64,000 nucleotides of DNA from Flintibacter faecis (GTDB lineage: Bacteria > Bacillota > Clostridia > Oscillospirales > Oscillospiraceae): the NCBI RefSeq assembly GCF_014287875.1, contig NZ_JACOPN010000005.1, positions 191,984 through 255,983 on the forward strand. The letters run 5' to 3'. The position numbers were made by a program, and so were the translations under genes. Under the pieces are notes generated by a model. That model saw only the letters and a list, made by a program, of their open reading frames with translations, was not told the DNA's origin and did no database searches. Shown here in pieces: positions 7,732-16,592 of this stretch. Position 1 is the stretch's first letter. Each line of letters opens with the position of its first letter.

Positions 7732-9567
7732 TTGAGCCGTTTGTCCATCGAAACGCCGGGACGGGCCCAAACCGTTTTAGGGGGCCTGCACCGGGACATG
7801 GGCCGGCGCATCAGCGCCAGCCAGCCGGGACTTTGCCCGGTGGACATGTCATTGAATTTTCTGCGCCTTTGTCATGCACAGACCTGTGGAAAGTGCGTAC
7901 CCTGCCGGGTGGGATTGAGCCAGCTGGCCGACCTCATCGAGCAGGTGCTGGACCGCACCGCCACCAAAGAGACCATCGATCTTATCGAAGCCACCGCCCG
8001 GGTCATTGCCGACTCCGCCGACTGCGCCATCGGCTATGAGGCCGCCCACATGGTGCTCAAGGGCGTGCGGGGCTTCCGGGAGGATTTTGAGGAGCACGCT
8101 TTTCACGGCCGGTGTATCTGCGCCCTGAGCCACCCCGTCCCCTGTGTGTCCGTCTGCCCGGCCCATGTGGACGTGCCCGGCTATGTGGCCCTGGTGCGGG
8201 AGGGCCGTTACAGCGACGCGGTGCGGCTCATCCGCAAGGACAACCCCTTCCCCTCCGCCTGCGCCTATGTGTGCGAACACCCCTGCGAGGCCCAGTGCCG
8301 CCGCCGTATGGTGGACGACGCGGTGAACATCTGCGGGCTGAAGCGCTTTGCCGTGGACCACGGGGAGGACACCCCCGTTCCGGAAAAGGCCCCGGAGACG
8401 GGCAAGACGGTGGCCATTATCGGCGGCGGCCCCGGCGGCCTGACCGCCGCCTATTACCTGACCCTGATGGGGCACAAGGTCACCGTGTACGAGCAGCGGC
8501 CCAAGCTGGGCGGCATGCTGCGCTATGGCATCCCCGACTACCGCCTGCCCCAGGAGGTGCTGGACCGGGACATCGACTACATCCTGTCCGCCGGCATCGC
8601 CGTCCACACCGGCGTGTCCATCGGAAAGGACCTGACTATGGCGGATATCCAGCGCAGCTTTGATGCGGTGTATATCGCCATCGGGGCCCACAACGACAAA
8701 AAGCTGGGCCTGGAGGGCGAGACCTCTAAAAACGTGGTCAGCGCCGTGGAGCTGCTGCGGGGCATCGGCGAGGGCAAGGCCCCCGACTTCACCGGCAAAA
8801 AGGTCTGCGTGGTGGGCGGCGGCAACGTGTCTATGGATGCCACCCGCACCGCTCTGCGCCTGGGGGCGGAGAGCGTCACCTGTGTCTATCGCCGCCGGGT
8901 GGAGGACATGACCGCCCTGGCCGAGGAGATCGAGGAGGCCATGGCCGAGGGCTGCCAGATCCTGCCCCTTCAGGCCCCAGCCCGCATCGAGGCCGACGAA
9001 AACGGCTGCGTCACCGCCCTGTGGACCCGGCCCCAGCACATCGGCCCCTACGGCAGCGACGGGCGGCCCAAGCCCGTGGCCGCCGATGCCCCGGAGTTCC
9101 GCATCCCCTGCGACTATGTGATCGTGGCCATCGGCCAGGCCATTGAGGCCAAGCCCTTCGAGGCCGTGGGCGTGACCACCCAGCGGGGGGCCATCCAGGC
9201 CGACCTGTCCAGCGCCGTACCCGGACTGGACAACGTGTTCGCCGGCGGCGATGCCGTGTCCGGCCCCGCCACCGTCATCCGGGCCGTGGCCGCAGGCAAG
9301 GTGGCCGCCGACAACATCGATGCCTATCTGGGCTTTGACCACAAGATCCACACCGACGTGGAGATCCCCCCGGCCCACCTGACCAACTCGCCCCCCTGCG
9401 GCCGGGTGAACCTGAAAAACCGCCATCTGGACTGCTACTGCGGCGACTTTACCCTGCTGAAAGAGGGCATGACCCTGGAGGAGGCCCAGCAGGAGGCGGG
9501 CCGCTGCCTGCGCTGTGACCACTTCGGCTATGGCATTTTTAAGGGAGGGAGGAACACGGAATGGTAA
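7732..9567 (+). CDS. NuoF-type Fe-S domain fused to GltD-like NAD(P)H oxidoreductase
   Basis: This 611-residue flavoprotein is predicted to pass electrons between NAD(P)H and the hydrogenase encoded next to it. Residues about 40-125 match the C-terminal 4Fe-4S region of NuoF/HydB (CGKCVPCR: Cys52, Cys55, Cys58, then Cys98), but the NuoF FMN/NADH domain is absent. Residues 128-215 hold the cysteine-rich N-terminal Fe-S region of GltD. FAD and NAD(P) Rossmann folds follow (AIIGGGPGGLTAA near 229; VVGGGNVSMDATRTAL near 360). The chosen TTG start has an AGGAGGAGGAG site; frames extending further upstream lack one. Its stop overlaps the hydrogenase ATG by 7 bp, implying coupled translation. Confidence 0.85.
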   Translation: MSRLSIETPGRAQTVLGGLHRDMGRRISASQPGLCPVDMSLNFLRLCHAQTCGKCVPCRVGLSQLADLIEQVLDRTATKETIDLIEATARVIADSADCAIGYEAAHMVLKGVRGFREDFEEHAFHGRCICALSHPVPCVSVCPAHVDVPGYVALVREGRYSDAVRLIRKDNPFPSACAYVCEHPCEAQCRRRMVDDAVNICGLKRFAVDHGEDTPVPEKAPETGKTVAIIGGGPGGLTAAYYLTLMGHKVTVYEQRPKLGGMLRYGIPDYRLPQEVLDRDIDYILSAGIAVHTGVSIGKDLTMADIQRSFDAVYIAIGAHNDKKLGLEGETSKNVVSAVELLRGIGEGKAPDFTGKKVCVVGGGNVSMDATRTALRLGAESVTCVYRRRVEDMTALAEEIEEAMAEGCQILPLQAPARIEADENGCVTALWTRPQHIGPYGSDGRPKPVAADAPEFRIPCDYVIVAIGQAIEAKPFEAVGVTTQRGAIQADLSSAVPGLDNVFAGGDAVSGPATVIRAVAAGKVAADNIDAYLGFDHKIHTDVEIPPAHLTNSPPCGRVNLKNRHLDCYCGDFTLLKEGMTLEEAQQEAGRCLRCDHFGYGIFKGGRNTEW

Positions 9568-11306
9568 CGCTGACCATCGACGGACGCACCGTCCAGGCCC
9601 AGGAGGGGGCCACCATTCTGGAGGCGGCCGCCCAGGCCGACATCCATATCCCTCATCTGTGCTACTTAAAGGGGATCAACGAGATCGCCGCCTGCCGGGT
9701 GTGCTGCGTGGAGGTAGAGGGCGAGCGGGCCATGGTGACGGCCTGCAACAACCCGGTGAAGGAGGGCATGGTGGTCCACACCAACTCCCCCCGGGTGCGC
9801 AGCACCCGCCGCATCAACGTGGAGCTCATCCTGTCCCAGCACGACTGCAAGTGTGCCACCTGCGTGCGCAGCGGCAACTGCCAGCTGCAGACCATCGCCA
9901 ACGATCTGGGCATCGTAAAGGTCCACTATGAGACCCAGCTGCCCCGGGGCCTGCGGGGGGCCTGGACCACCACCTTCCCCCTGTATCACGACTATAACAA
10001 GTGCATCAAGTGTATGCGCTGCATCCAGGTGTGCGACAAGGTGCAGACGCTGAGCATCTGGGACGTGTCCGGCACCGGCGGGCGCACCATGGTCGACGTG
10101 TCTGGAAACCGGGTCATGAAGGACTCGGACTGCGCCCTGTGCGGCCAGTGCATCACCCACTGCCCCACCGGCGGCCTGCGGGAGCGGGACGACACCATGG
10201 AGGTGTTCTCCGCCCTGGCCGACCCGGACAAGATCACCGTGGTCCAGGTGGCCCCCGCCGTGCGCACCGCCTGGGGCGAGGCCTTCGGTATGCCCCGGGA
10301 GCAGGCCACCATGGAGCGCATGGCCGCCGCCCTGCGCCGGCTGGGCTTTGACTATGTGTTCGACACCAACTTCACTGCCGACCTGACCATTATGGAGGAG
10401 GGCAGCGAGTTCCTCCACCGCCTGAAGGCCGGCGGCCTGACCCGGTGGCCCATGTTCACCAGCTGCTGCCCCGGCTGGGTGCGGTTCTTAAAGGGCCAGT
10501 ACCCCGAGCTGGTGGGCCAGCTGTCCAGCGCCAAGTCCCCCCAGCAGATGTTCGGCAGCGTGGCCAAGAGCTGGTTTGCCCAAACGCTGGGAGTGGCGCC
10601 GGAGAAGATCTGCTGCGTGTCCATCATGCCCTGCGTGGCCAAAAAGGCGGAGGCCGAGCTGCCCACCATGGCCACCCAGCACGGCCCCGACGTGGACTGG
10701 GTGCTGACCACCCGGGAGTTTGTGCGGATGCTCCGGGCCGACCAGCTGGACCCCAAATATCTGCCCGAGGAGCCCCTGGACAGCCCCATGGGCGTGGCCA
10801 CCGGCGCGGGCGTGATCTTCGGGGCCACCGGCGGCGTGATGGAGGCCGCCCTGCGCACGGCCGCCTATCTCCTCACCGGAGAGGACCCGGCCCCCGATGC
10901 CTTTGCCCAGGTGCGCACCGGCCCCGGCCTGCGGGAGGCCACCTACGAGGTGGCGGGGATCCCCGTGCGCTGCGCCGTGGTCAGCGGACTGGGCAATGCC
11001 CGGGCCCTGATGGAGCAGCTGAAGGCTGGCAAGGTCCACTATGACTTTGTGGAGGTGATGGCCTGCCCCGGCGGCTGCGTGGGCGGCGGAGGACAGCCCA
11101 TCAGCTGCGAGGACAAGGAGCTCTACGGCGAGCGGGGCCAGCGGCTGTACGCCCTGGACAAGAGCGCCCCTGTGCGCTTCTCCCACGAGAACCCCCAGGT
11201 CCAGGCCCTGTACCGGGAGTATCTGGGCAGCCCCCTGAGCGAAAAGGCCGAGGAACTGCTGCACACCGACCACAAGGGCTGGCTGATGCCCGGCGAGCCC
11301 AGGTAA
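9561..11306 (+). CDS. [FeFe] hydrogenase, catalytic subunit
   Basis: This 581-residue group A [FeFe] hydrogenase reversibly reduces protons to H2. An N-terminal 2Fe-2S ferredoxin domain has Cys34, 45, 48 and 62. A His94/Cys98/Cys101/Cys107 cluster follows. Two 4Fe-4S sites use Cys148/151/154/158 and Cys191/194/197/201. The H-cluster motifs are TSCCPGW (about 300-306), MPCVAKK (about 356-362) and ACPGGCVGGGGQP near the C-terminus. No signal peptide is seen, so it is cytoplasmic. Pairing with a GltD-like partner resembles the group described as glutamate-synthase-linked (A2). That assignment is inference and needs phylogeny. Confidence 0.93.
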   Translation: MVTLTIDGRTVQAQEGATILEAAAQADIHIPHLCYLKGINEIAACRVCCVEVEGERAMVTACNNPVKEGMVVHTNSPRVRSTRRINVELILSQHDCKCATCVRSGNCQLQTIANDLGIVKVHYETQLPRGLRGAWTTTFPLYHDYNKCIKCMRCIQVCDKVQTLSIWDVSGTGGRTMVDVSGNRVMKDSDCALCGQCITHCPTGGLRERDDTMEVFSALADPDKITVVQVAPAVRTAWGEAFGMPREQATMERMAAALRRLGFDYVFDTNFTADLTIMEEGSEFLHRLKAGGLTRWPMFTSCCPGWVRFLKGQYPELVGQLSSAKSPQQMFGSVAKSWFAQTLGVAPEKICCVSIMPCVAKKAEAELPTMATQHGPDVDWVLTTREFVRMLRADQLDPKYLPEEPLDSPMGVATGAGVIFGATGGVMEAALRTAAYLLTGEDPAPDAFAQVRTGPGLREATYEVAGIPVRCAVVSGLGNARALMEQLKAGKVHYDFVEVMACPGGCVGGGGQPISCEDKELYGERGQRLYALDKSAPVRFSHENPQVQALYREYLGSPLSEKAEELLHTDHKGWLMPGEPR

Positions 11307-11330
11307 ACCGGATATAGAAACGATCACAAC

Positions 11331-11369
11331 AAAAACGGCACTTCCCGAAACCGGGAAGCGCCGTTTTTG
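11331..11369 (+). terminator. Terminator of the hydrogenase operon
   Basis: AAAAACGGC(A)CTTCCCG and CGGGAAGCGCCGTTTTTG form a strong stem around a short loop with a T5 tail. Confidence 0.85.
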
Positions 11370-11426
11370 CATAAGATCAAGGAAAATCAGCCTGCGGTAG
11401 TGAGGAACTGGCGATTCGAGGAAATT

Positions 11427-11711
11427 ATGATTGCTGAATGGATTCGTAAAATATCCAATAACGATAATCAAATTGGAAATATTTCCAGAAAAGATGATGA
11501 ATATGTTGTTCAGATAAATCTTTGGAATGGAGAAGTGTGCAATTTAAAAACGATTGGCTGTAAAAGTATATATCATCGAATTGAGCTTGTAGATGAAATC
11601 GGCGATATTGTGATGAATGATGGTCTATACAAATTTATGACAGTTGATATAGAGGAAGAAGCAGAAGCTATTTTGGAAATAGAAGCAAATGGATTGATGG
11701 AGATTGAATGA
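11427..11711 (+). CDS. Hypothetical protein, low-GC island
   Basis: This 94-residue acidic protein is unrecognised. It starts MIAEWIRKISNNDNQIGN after an AGGA-like site; the open frame extends 20 codons further upstream into the terminator without a better start. It has no membrane segment or cysteine motif, and ends in a glutamate-rich stretch (DIEEEAEAILEIEANG). Its base composition is much more AT-rich than the hydrogenase genes to its left, which suggests transfer. It begins the low-GC island at 11.4-14.6 kb. Confidence 0.55.
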   Translation: MIAEWIRKISNNDNQIGNISRKDDEYVVQINLWNGEVCNLKTIGCKSIYHRIELVDEIGDIVMNDGLYKFMTVDIEEEAEAILEIEANGLMEIE

Positions 11712-11913
11712 AATCCCAACAAAGAATTTGGTGAAAGCTGTATGAATAACAAATCCCACCGAACCAGTCAACGGTCAAGATGAACAGTGTATTGCATACG
11801 CTGCCGTTGACAGCTTCGGCTGTATTTGGAAAATGTAATCAAGGCGGGTAAGCCCTAAAATGGCTTCCCGCCCATTTCAATGTTGAGGACAAGTTGGAGC
11901 CGTTGACAAACGC

Positions 11914-12099
11914 CTATTTTGAAAAAAGGCTTTGATTTTCCTGCCCGGTCTTTGTCGATTTTATGGCAGAAACGGCTTTTTCCTGAACTTTTTTCAAGAC
12001 AGTTTTTTTAGAAAACCACTTTGCCAACAGGTCCATTTTGTCCCGAAGTGGCTCCTTGCGGTGCTTCCCCTGCCGGGGTATTCCTTTTCGGATGGTCAT
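11914..12099 (-). CDS. Small basic ORF, probable mobile-element remnant
   Basis: This 61-residue lysine-rich ORF starts MTIRKGIPRQGKHRKEPLRD. In the same frame just upstream is an open stretch reading FIDELHLEK followed by TGA, directly abutting this ATG (TGAATG). That looks like the tail of a truncated upstream gene. No ribosome site of its own is visible. The lysine-rich tail loosely resembles conjugation accessory proteins, but I cannot assign it. The rest of 11712-12230 shows no other gene. Confidence 0.3.
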   Translation of the reverse strand: MTIRKGIPRQGKHRKEPLRDKMDLLAKWFSKKTVLKKVQEKAVSAIKSTKTGQENQSLFSK

Positions 12100-12150
12100 T
12101 CATTTTTCAAGGTGCAGTTCATCGATGAACTACCCTAAGTCTACACGAAA

Positions 12151-12188
12151 AAAATGCAATTCCCGGAATCTTGCGAGAATTGCATTTT
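12151..12188. terminator. AT-rich terminator-like hairpin
   Basis: AAATGCAATTC and GAGAATTGCATTT enclose a short loop, with A-runs on the left and T-runs on the right. It lies just before the promoter of the following gene. Confidence 0.5.
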
Positions 12189-12210
12189 AGGGCAATATTC
12201 AATTTCAAAA

Positions 12211-12238
12211 TTGCATTTCTGCAATTTTCTTGTATAAT
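12211..12238 (+). promoter_or_regulatory. Predicted promoter in the low-GC island
   Basis: TTGCAT (12211-12216) and TATAAT (12233-12238) are 16 bp apart. A strong AAGGAGG (12251-12257) follows, so transcription should begin just before the ORF that starts at 12266. Confidence 0.65.
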
Positions 12239-12265
12239 GGGAAATAGGAAAAGGAGGTGCTGTGT

Positions 12266-12629
12266 ATGGCTTTACCCGGAACACCCGGAACATCGGGCAG
12301 AAGCAAAACAGGATTTGCAACTTCTGAACGCACAGAAGATGGGAGAACATGAAGCGGAAATTGAAAAAATCAAGAATGTATTTCTTGCTATCCTGCGAGA
12401 TATTAAGAAAGATATGGACAACAGAGAACAGCCAGGAGAAGCTGTGACCGCCGCTATGTTCCAAACCATGCAGGAAACCATGAAAGACCACCAGCAGGAG
12501 CTGCTTTCTATGGACGATGTAACTGCTATGATTGCCGGACAGATTGGGAAGTTTCTTCCGATGGACGAGGAAACGACGGAACAGTTCCGGCAGTTGGCAA
12601 AGAGGATGATGGAGCAGGTAGGAAAATAA
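12266..12629 (+). pseudogene. Small helical protein gene with apparent 1-nt frameshift
   Basis: The ribosome site AAGGAGG (12251-12257) points to ATG 12266, but that frame stops early. The frame that stays open to 12629 reads ...PEHPEHRAEAKQDLQLLNAQ, then MGEHEAEIEKIKNVFLAILRDIKKDMD, to a C-terminus ending RMMEQVGK. Removing one C from CCC at 12275-12277 would join ATG 12266 to it, giving about 120 residues that are highly charged and helical. The only in-frame upstream ATG (12237) overlaps the -10 box and cannot be the start of this transcript. ATG 12339 could give a short product. The function is unknown. Confidence 0.5.
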
Positions 12630-12675
12630 TTGCAGAAAAATATATGTAGTTTTATAAAACAATCAGGAGGATTAC

Positions 12676-14148
12676 ATGAGACGGGTAAAAAAAGAAAAAA
12701 GGAATAAAGTGCTTATTTTTAGTGTGATTATCTTGCTTCTTGTATGTGCAGGCATTGCGATAGCCAGTTTGCATAAAGTAAATAATATTTTGTTGGAAAA
12801 CTCGTCTAAGGCAACAATAGAAATGATTGGAAATTCAAGTACAACTGAACCTGCACAAGAGCTTCGAGGAACTGTAAAAGATGCAACAATGAATACGCTA
12901 ACTGTTCAAGGTGAGGATAATCGTGAATATTGTTTTGGAACAGAAGGTGTAAATATTTCAACTGGTGAGACAGGAATAGTGATTGGGAATCCAGTGACAG
13001 TTTCATATCATGGCAAGTTGGATTTGAATGCATCTGTACAAGAGGTTGAATTACTTTCCATTACGGTTACGGATTCCAGTTTGAATACCGAAAATCCTGA
13101 ACCAACAACTGGTGAAACAGAGCCAAGTCCCCCTTCTGCTTCCGTGACACAGAAAGCACAAGAAATTCTAAATGCAATGACGCTGGAAGAAAAAGTTGGA
13201 CAGATGTTTATTGCACGCTGTCCCGAAATAAATAGCGTACAGAAGGTAAAGGAGTATAATCTTGGAGGTTATATTCTTTTTAGCCGAGACTTTTCTGGAA
13301 AAACAAGAGATGAAATTATCCAGAATATTCAAAGTTACCAAAGTGCAGCAAAAATCCCCATGTTTATCGGAGTAGATGAAGAAGGAGGCACTGTCAACCG
13401 TGTTAGCACAAACCGAAATTTGCGAGCTGTGCCTTTCTGGTCCCCTCAAGAACTCTATGCTGAAGGTGGCTTTGATTTGATTCAAAGTGACACACAAGAA
13501 AAATGTGAATTATTGAATAGTTTGGGGATTAATTTGAACTTTGCCCCAATCTGCGATGTTTCGCAAAATCCAGAGGATTTTATTTATGACCGGAGTTTTG
13601 GACAGAACGCAGAGCAAACTGCCGCTTATGTCCACTTAGTTGTGCAAACCATGTTTCAAGAAGGTATGGGGAGCGTCCTAAAGCATTTCCCCGGGTACGG
13701 AAATAATGTGGATACACATACAGGTATTGCTTATGATGATCGCACCTATGAAACATTTTTGAACTCAGATTTCTTGCCGTTTCAAGCAGGAATCGATTCT
13801 GGAGCCAATATGGTATTAGTTTCTCATAATGTGGTATCCTGCATGGATAGTCAAACCCCTGCTTCACTGTCTTCACAGGTACACAAAATCCTGCGGGAAG
13901 AATTAAAATTTACTGGAGTTATTATTACAGATGACTTAGCTATGGATGGTGTGCGCAATTTTGCAGAAGACACAAAAATTGCAGTTCAAGCTGTGAAGGC
14001 AGGAAATGATATGTTATGCTGCACAGATTTTGAGGTGCAAATTCCAGCCATACTTGAAGCAGTCAAACAGGGAGAAATTACAGAGGAACGAATCGATGAA
14101 TCTGTTTTACGCATATTAGAATTAAAAATTTCACTTGGGATAATATAA
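12676..14148 (+). CDS. Membrane-anchored glycoside hydrolase family 3 protein (NagZ-like)
   Basis: This 490-residue protein has one N-terminal membrane helix (about 12-33), a small beta-rich region (about 58-130) and a Pro/Thr/Glu linker (about 135-160). A GH3 catalytic TIM barrel follows (about 165-490). KHFPGYGNNVDTH matches the NagZ KHFPGHGD...DSH signature, and ITDDLAMDG follows the catalytic loop. GH3 beta-N-acetylglucosaminidases remove GlcNAc from muropeptides or glycans. Here the enzyme should face outside. Low GC unlike its neighbours and a position in the island suggest it is transferred cargo. AGGAGG precedes the ATG. Confidence 0.85.
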   Translation: MRRVKKEKRNKVLIFSVIILLLVCAGIAIASLHKVNNILLENSSKATIEMIGNSSTTEPAQELRGTVKDATMNTLTVQGEDNREYCFGTEGVNISTGETGIVIGNPVTVSYHGKLDLNASVQEVELLSITVTDSSLNTENPEPTTGETEPSPPSASVTQKAQEILNAMTLEEKVGQMFIARCPEINSVQKVKEYNLGGYILFSRDFSGKTRDEIIQNIQSYQSAAKIPMFIGVDEEGGTVNRVSTNRNLRAVPFWSPQELYAEGGFDLIQSDTQEKCELLNSLGINLNFAPICDVSQNPEDFIYDRSFGQNAEQTAAYVHLVVQTMFQEGMGSVLKHFPGYGNNVDTHTGIAYDDRTYETFLNSDFLPFQAGIDSGANMVLVSHNVVSCMDSQTPASLSSQVHKILREELKFTGVIITDDLAMDGVRNFAEDTKIAVQAVKAGNDMLCCTDFEVQIPAILEAVKQGEITEERIDESVLRILELKISLGII

Positions 14149-14373
14149 AGGTTTATTTACAAATAGTCTAAAATTTCAGTTTTTACGGGAGTGTGTCCAC
14201 AAGTTCGGTGTAGAACGAGGAACGGGGACTTTCATATACGCCCTGTCTGCTGATGAAACCAGTCCTGCGCTTGCGGCTCCACGTCACGCAATCACAACCC
14301 TGTTTTCCTGCTGCTTCAAACGCCTTTGCCCTCCCCGGCGGCAACCTTATTTTCGCAGCAACGCCGACAGAGC

Positions 14374-14440
14374 GTATAACACACTACACTTTGCAAGCAA
14401 AGTCGTGTGCCAAGGGGCAAGCCCCTTTGGAAACCCCGGA
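14374..14440 (-). other. oriT-like sequence of MOBV (pMV158) type
   Basis: The minus strand reads AAAGTGTAGTGTGTTATACG, containing TAGTGTG/TTA (14377-14386 on the plus strand as TAACACACTA), the known nick core of pMV158-family relaxases. Next to it are an imperfect inverted repeat (CACTTTGC / GCAAAGT) and an AAGGGGCAAGCCCCTT palindrome (14412-14427). No relaxase gene is present. The rest of 14149-14650 shows no coding sequence. Confidence 0.5.
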
Positions 14441-14650
14441 CAACAAAACAGGCTGAATATCTCGCACTTTCCCGGTGCTTGATATTCAGCCTTTATTTGT
14501 TGTCAGCAGCCCCCGTTTCGTGGTCTGCGTGTAGTTCCTTGTAAACTGACCTAAGGAAACATTCAGATCACAAAAAGGCGCGTAGAAATCTGCCGGATGT
14601 GCTCGGGGCAGAAAACAGAAAGCGGGATGCCCTGCCCGGCAGTCCACATG

Positions 14651-14701
14651 AAAACACCCCCGTCTCCCGGCTGTGACACCGGGGGACGGGGGCGTATTTT
14701 T
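14651..14701 (-). terminator. Terminator of the UroD-corrinoid fusion gene
   Basis: ACGCCCCCGTC and GACGGGGGTGT-type arms form a long GC-rich stem, read on the minus strand directly after the stop codon and ending in TTTT. Confidence 0.75.
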
Positions 14702-16436
14702 ACAGGGAGTGCTTCAAGGCCCGGAGCAGGGCCACGGCGGTGCGGGCGGCGGTGCCTGCGTCGGGGGTATAGGCATCGGCCCCGATCTCGTCGCAGAACG
14801 CCTGGCTGATGGGGGCGCCCCCCACCATGATCTTCACCTGGTCCCGGATGCCCCGGGCCCGGGCCAGCTCCACCACCTGGCGCATCCCCTGCATGGTGGT
14901 GGTGAGCAGGGAGGAGCAGGCGATGATGCCGCAGTGGTGCTGCTGGGCGGCGTCGATGAACTGCTGAGGGGACACGTCCACCCCCAGGTCGATGACCTGG
15001 ATGCCGCTGCCCTCCATCATGATCTTCACCAGATTCTTGCCGATGTCGTGCATGTCCCCCTGAACGGTGCCCAGACAGGCGCTGCCCACCGGCTCGTGGC
15101 CGCTGGCGGCCATATGGGGCTTGAGCAGTTCCATGGCCGCCGTCATGCACCGGGCGGCGATGAGCATCTCCGGGACAAAGGCCCGGTTGGCAGAGAAGGC
15201 GTCGCCCAGGTCGCTCATGCCCTTCACCATTCCTTTGGACAGAATGTCGTCTGGGGAATAGCCCTGGTCCAGGGCCTGCCGACACAGGGAGAGCAGCTTT
15301 TTCTGCTGGCCGTGCTCTAGGGCGGAGGCGATGGCGGAGAGCAGGTCGGCGGGGGCCTCCTCCCGGGCAGCCTGCTGCGGGGGAGCGGCCTGTCCCGCCC
15401 CGTCCAGCTTCCGGCGGGGCTCGGGGGGCAGGTCCATGTGGGGCACATGGAGCCGGGCGTTATACTCGTCGATGGCCTGGTCCAGATACTGGTCCACATG
15501 GGGGAACACGGTCCCCGCCAGGCCATAGGTGATGGAGGGGATGAAGTGTCCGCCGGGGCAGTAGGCATTCAGGGCCCTGCGGGTATAGTCCAGGATCTCC
15601 TCCGGCTGGGCGTCGGCCCGGTCGATGGCGGCACCCAGGCCGCCCATGAGTACCAGCTTGCCCCGCAGGTGCCGCTGGAGGGCGGGGATGTCGTTTTCGG
15701 GCAGCACCCCCTGCCACACCTGGATGCCGATCTCCGCCATGTCGTCCACGATGGGGGCCAGATAGGAGTCGGCGTGGTGGATGGCGATGACCCCCCGGGA
15801 GCGGATGTAGCCATAGAAGCGGCGGTAGGGCTCCTTGAAGAACTCCCGCCACATCTCCGGCTTCATGAACAGGGCGTTTTTGGTGCCCCAGTCGTCGTGG
15901 GTAAACAGCACGTCGGGCTGCAGGCCGTCGATGAGCATTCTGGCATAGGTCAGCCGGAACTGGGTGATGGATTCGATGAGCTCGTGCATCTCGTCCGGGT
16001 GCTCGTACAGGGCGGTGAGGGTGTTCTCAAAGTCCATAAGGAAGTGGCACTGCTCAAAGATGCCGGTGCCCATAAAGCCGGTGACCAGGCGGTCGTCCCC
16101 GGCGGCGGCGTGGGCGGCGGCACGGGCCTCCTCCCAGCCCTGGGCGCAGTTGGCCTCCAAGTCGGGGGCGTGGACCACCTCCCGCCAGCGCGTCACGTCG
16201 GGGCAGACGGTGAGCGCCGGGCTGTGGACGGGGATGGCCCCGGGGGCATCCTCCGGGAAGTCGATGGTCACCCCCCACCGGTCCCGGCTGGTGCTGCCCC
16301 GCTTTCGGTTGCCCCGGAGAAAGACGTTGATGGGGTCGGCCAGGTACATGGCCAGGGCCTCATACTGGCGCAGCTGGCGCTCGGGCTGGCCGCCGGGACG
16401 GATCAGCTCCAGAAAAATCTCTTTGGGTGTAGACAT
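14700..16436 (-). CDS. UroD-like methyltransferase fused to corrinoid-binding domain
   Basis: This 578-residue fusion is predicted to move a methyl group between a substrate, its own cobalamin and an acceptor. Residues about 1-345 form a uroporphyrinogen-decarboxylase/MtaA-like barrel (GFMGTGIFEQCHFLMDFE, LFTHDDWGTKNALFMKP, IHHADSYLAPIVDDMAEIG). A Pro/Ala linker (about 340-365) leads to a corrinoid protein: a helical cap, then the B12 fold with DMHDIG at 461-466, where His463 is the lower cobalt ligand. Fusing both partners is less common than separate mtaA/mtaC-type genes. A RACo-type activator and a homocysteine methyltransferase lie downstream in the window. ATG follows GAGGAG at 8 nt. Confidence 0.85.
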   Translation of the reverse strand: MSTPKEIFLELIRPGGQPERQLRQYEALAMYLADPINVFLRGNRKRGSTSRDRWGVTIDFPEDAPGAIPVHSPALTVCPDVTRWREVVHAPDLEANCAQGWEEARAAAHAAAGDDRLVTGFMGTGIFEQCHFLMDFENTLTALYEHPDEMHELIESITQFRLTYARMLIDGLQPDVLFTHDDWGTKNALFMKPEMWREFFKEPYRRFYGYIRSRGVIAIHHADSYLAPIVDDMAEIGIQVWQGVLPENDIPALQRHLRGKLVLMGGLGAAIDRADAQPEEILDYTRRALNAYCPGGHFIPSITYGLAGTVFPHVDQYLDQAIDEYNARLHVPHMDLPPEPRRKLDGAGQAAPPQQAAREEAPADLLSAIASALEHGQQKKLLSLCRQALDQGYSPDDILSKGMVKGMSDLGDAFSANRAFVPEMLIAARCMTAAMELLKPHMAASGHEPVGSACLGTVQGDMHDIGKNLVKIMMEGSGIQVIDLGVDVSPQQFIDAAQQHHCGIIACSSLLTTTMQGMRQVVELARARGIRDQVKIMVGGAPISQAFCDEIGADAYTPDAGTAARTAVALLRALKHSL

Positions 16437-16464
16437 GACGATCACTCCTCAGGATTATAAAACA

Positions 16465-16584
16465 TAGGGATGAGCAAAACGCGAGTTTTGCAAAGTTGAG
16501 TCACAATATATAGGTTTTAAGCAATTCGGATGGCACTATTTATTGTATAGTCTCATGAGCAAATCTAAGTTTTGCTCATCCCTA
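16465..16584. repeat. Region bounded by a perfect 16-bp inverted repeat
   Basis: TAGGGATGAGCAAAAC (16465-16480) and GTTTTGCTCATCCCTA (16569-16584) are perfect inverse copies. The left copy overlaps the probable promoter of the UroD fusion (ATTATA, i.e. minus-strand TATAAT, at 16454-16459). Inside is a 7-bp stem GCAAAAC/GTTTTGC. It could be a pair of operators or a tiny mobile element. Confidence 0.6.
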
Positions 16585-16592
16585 AAAATGGC

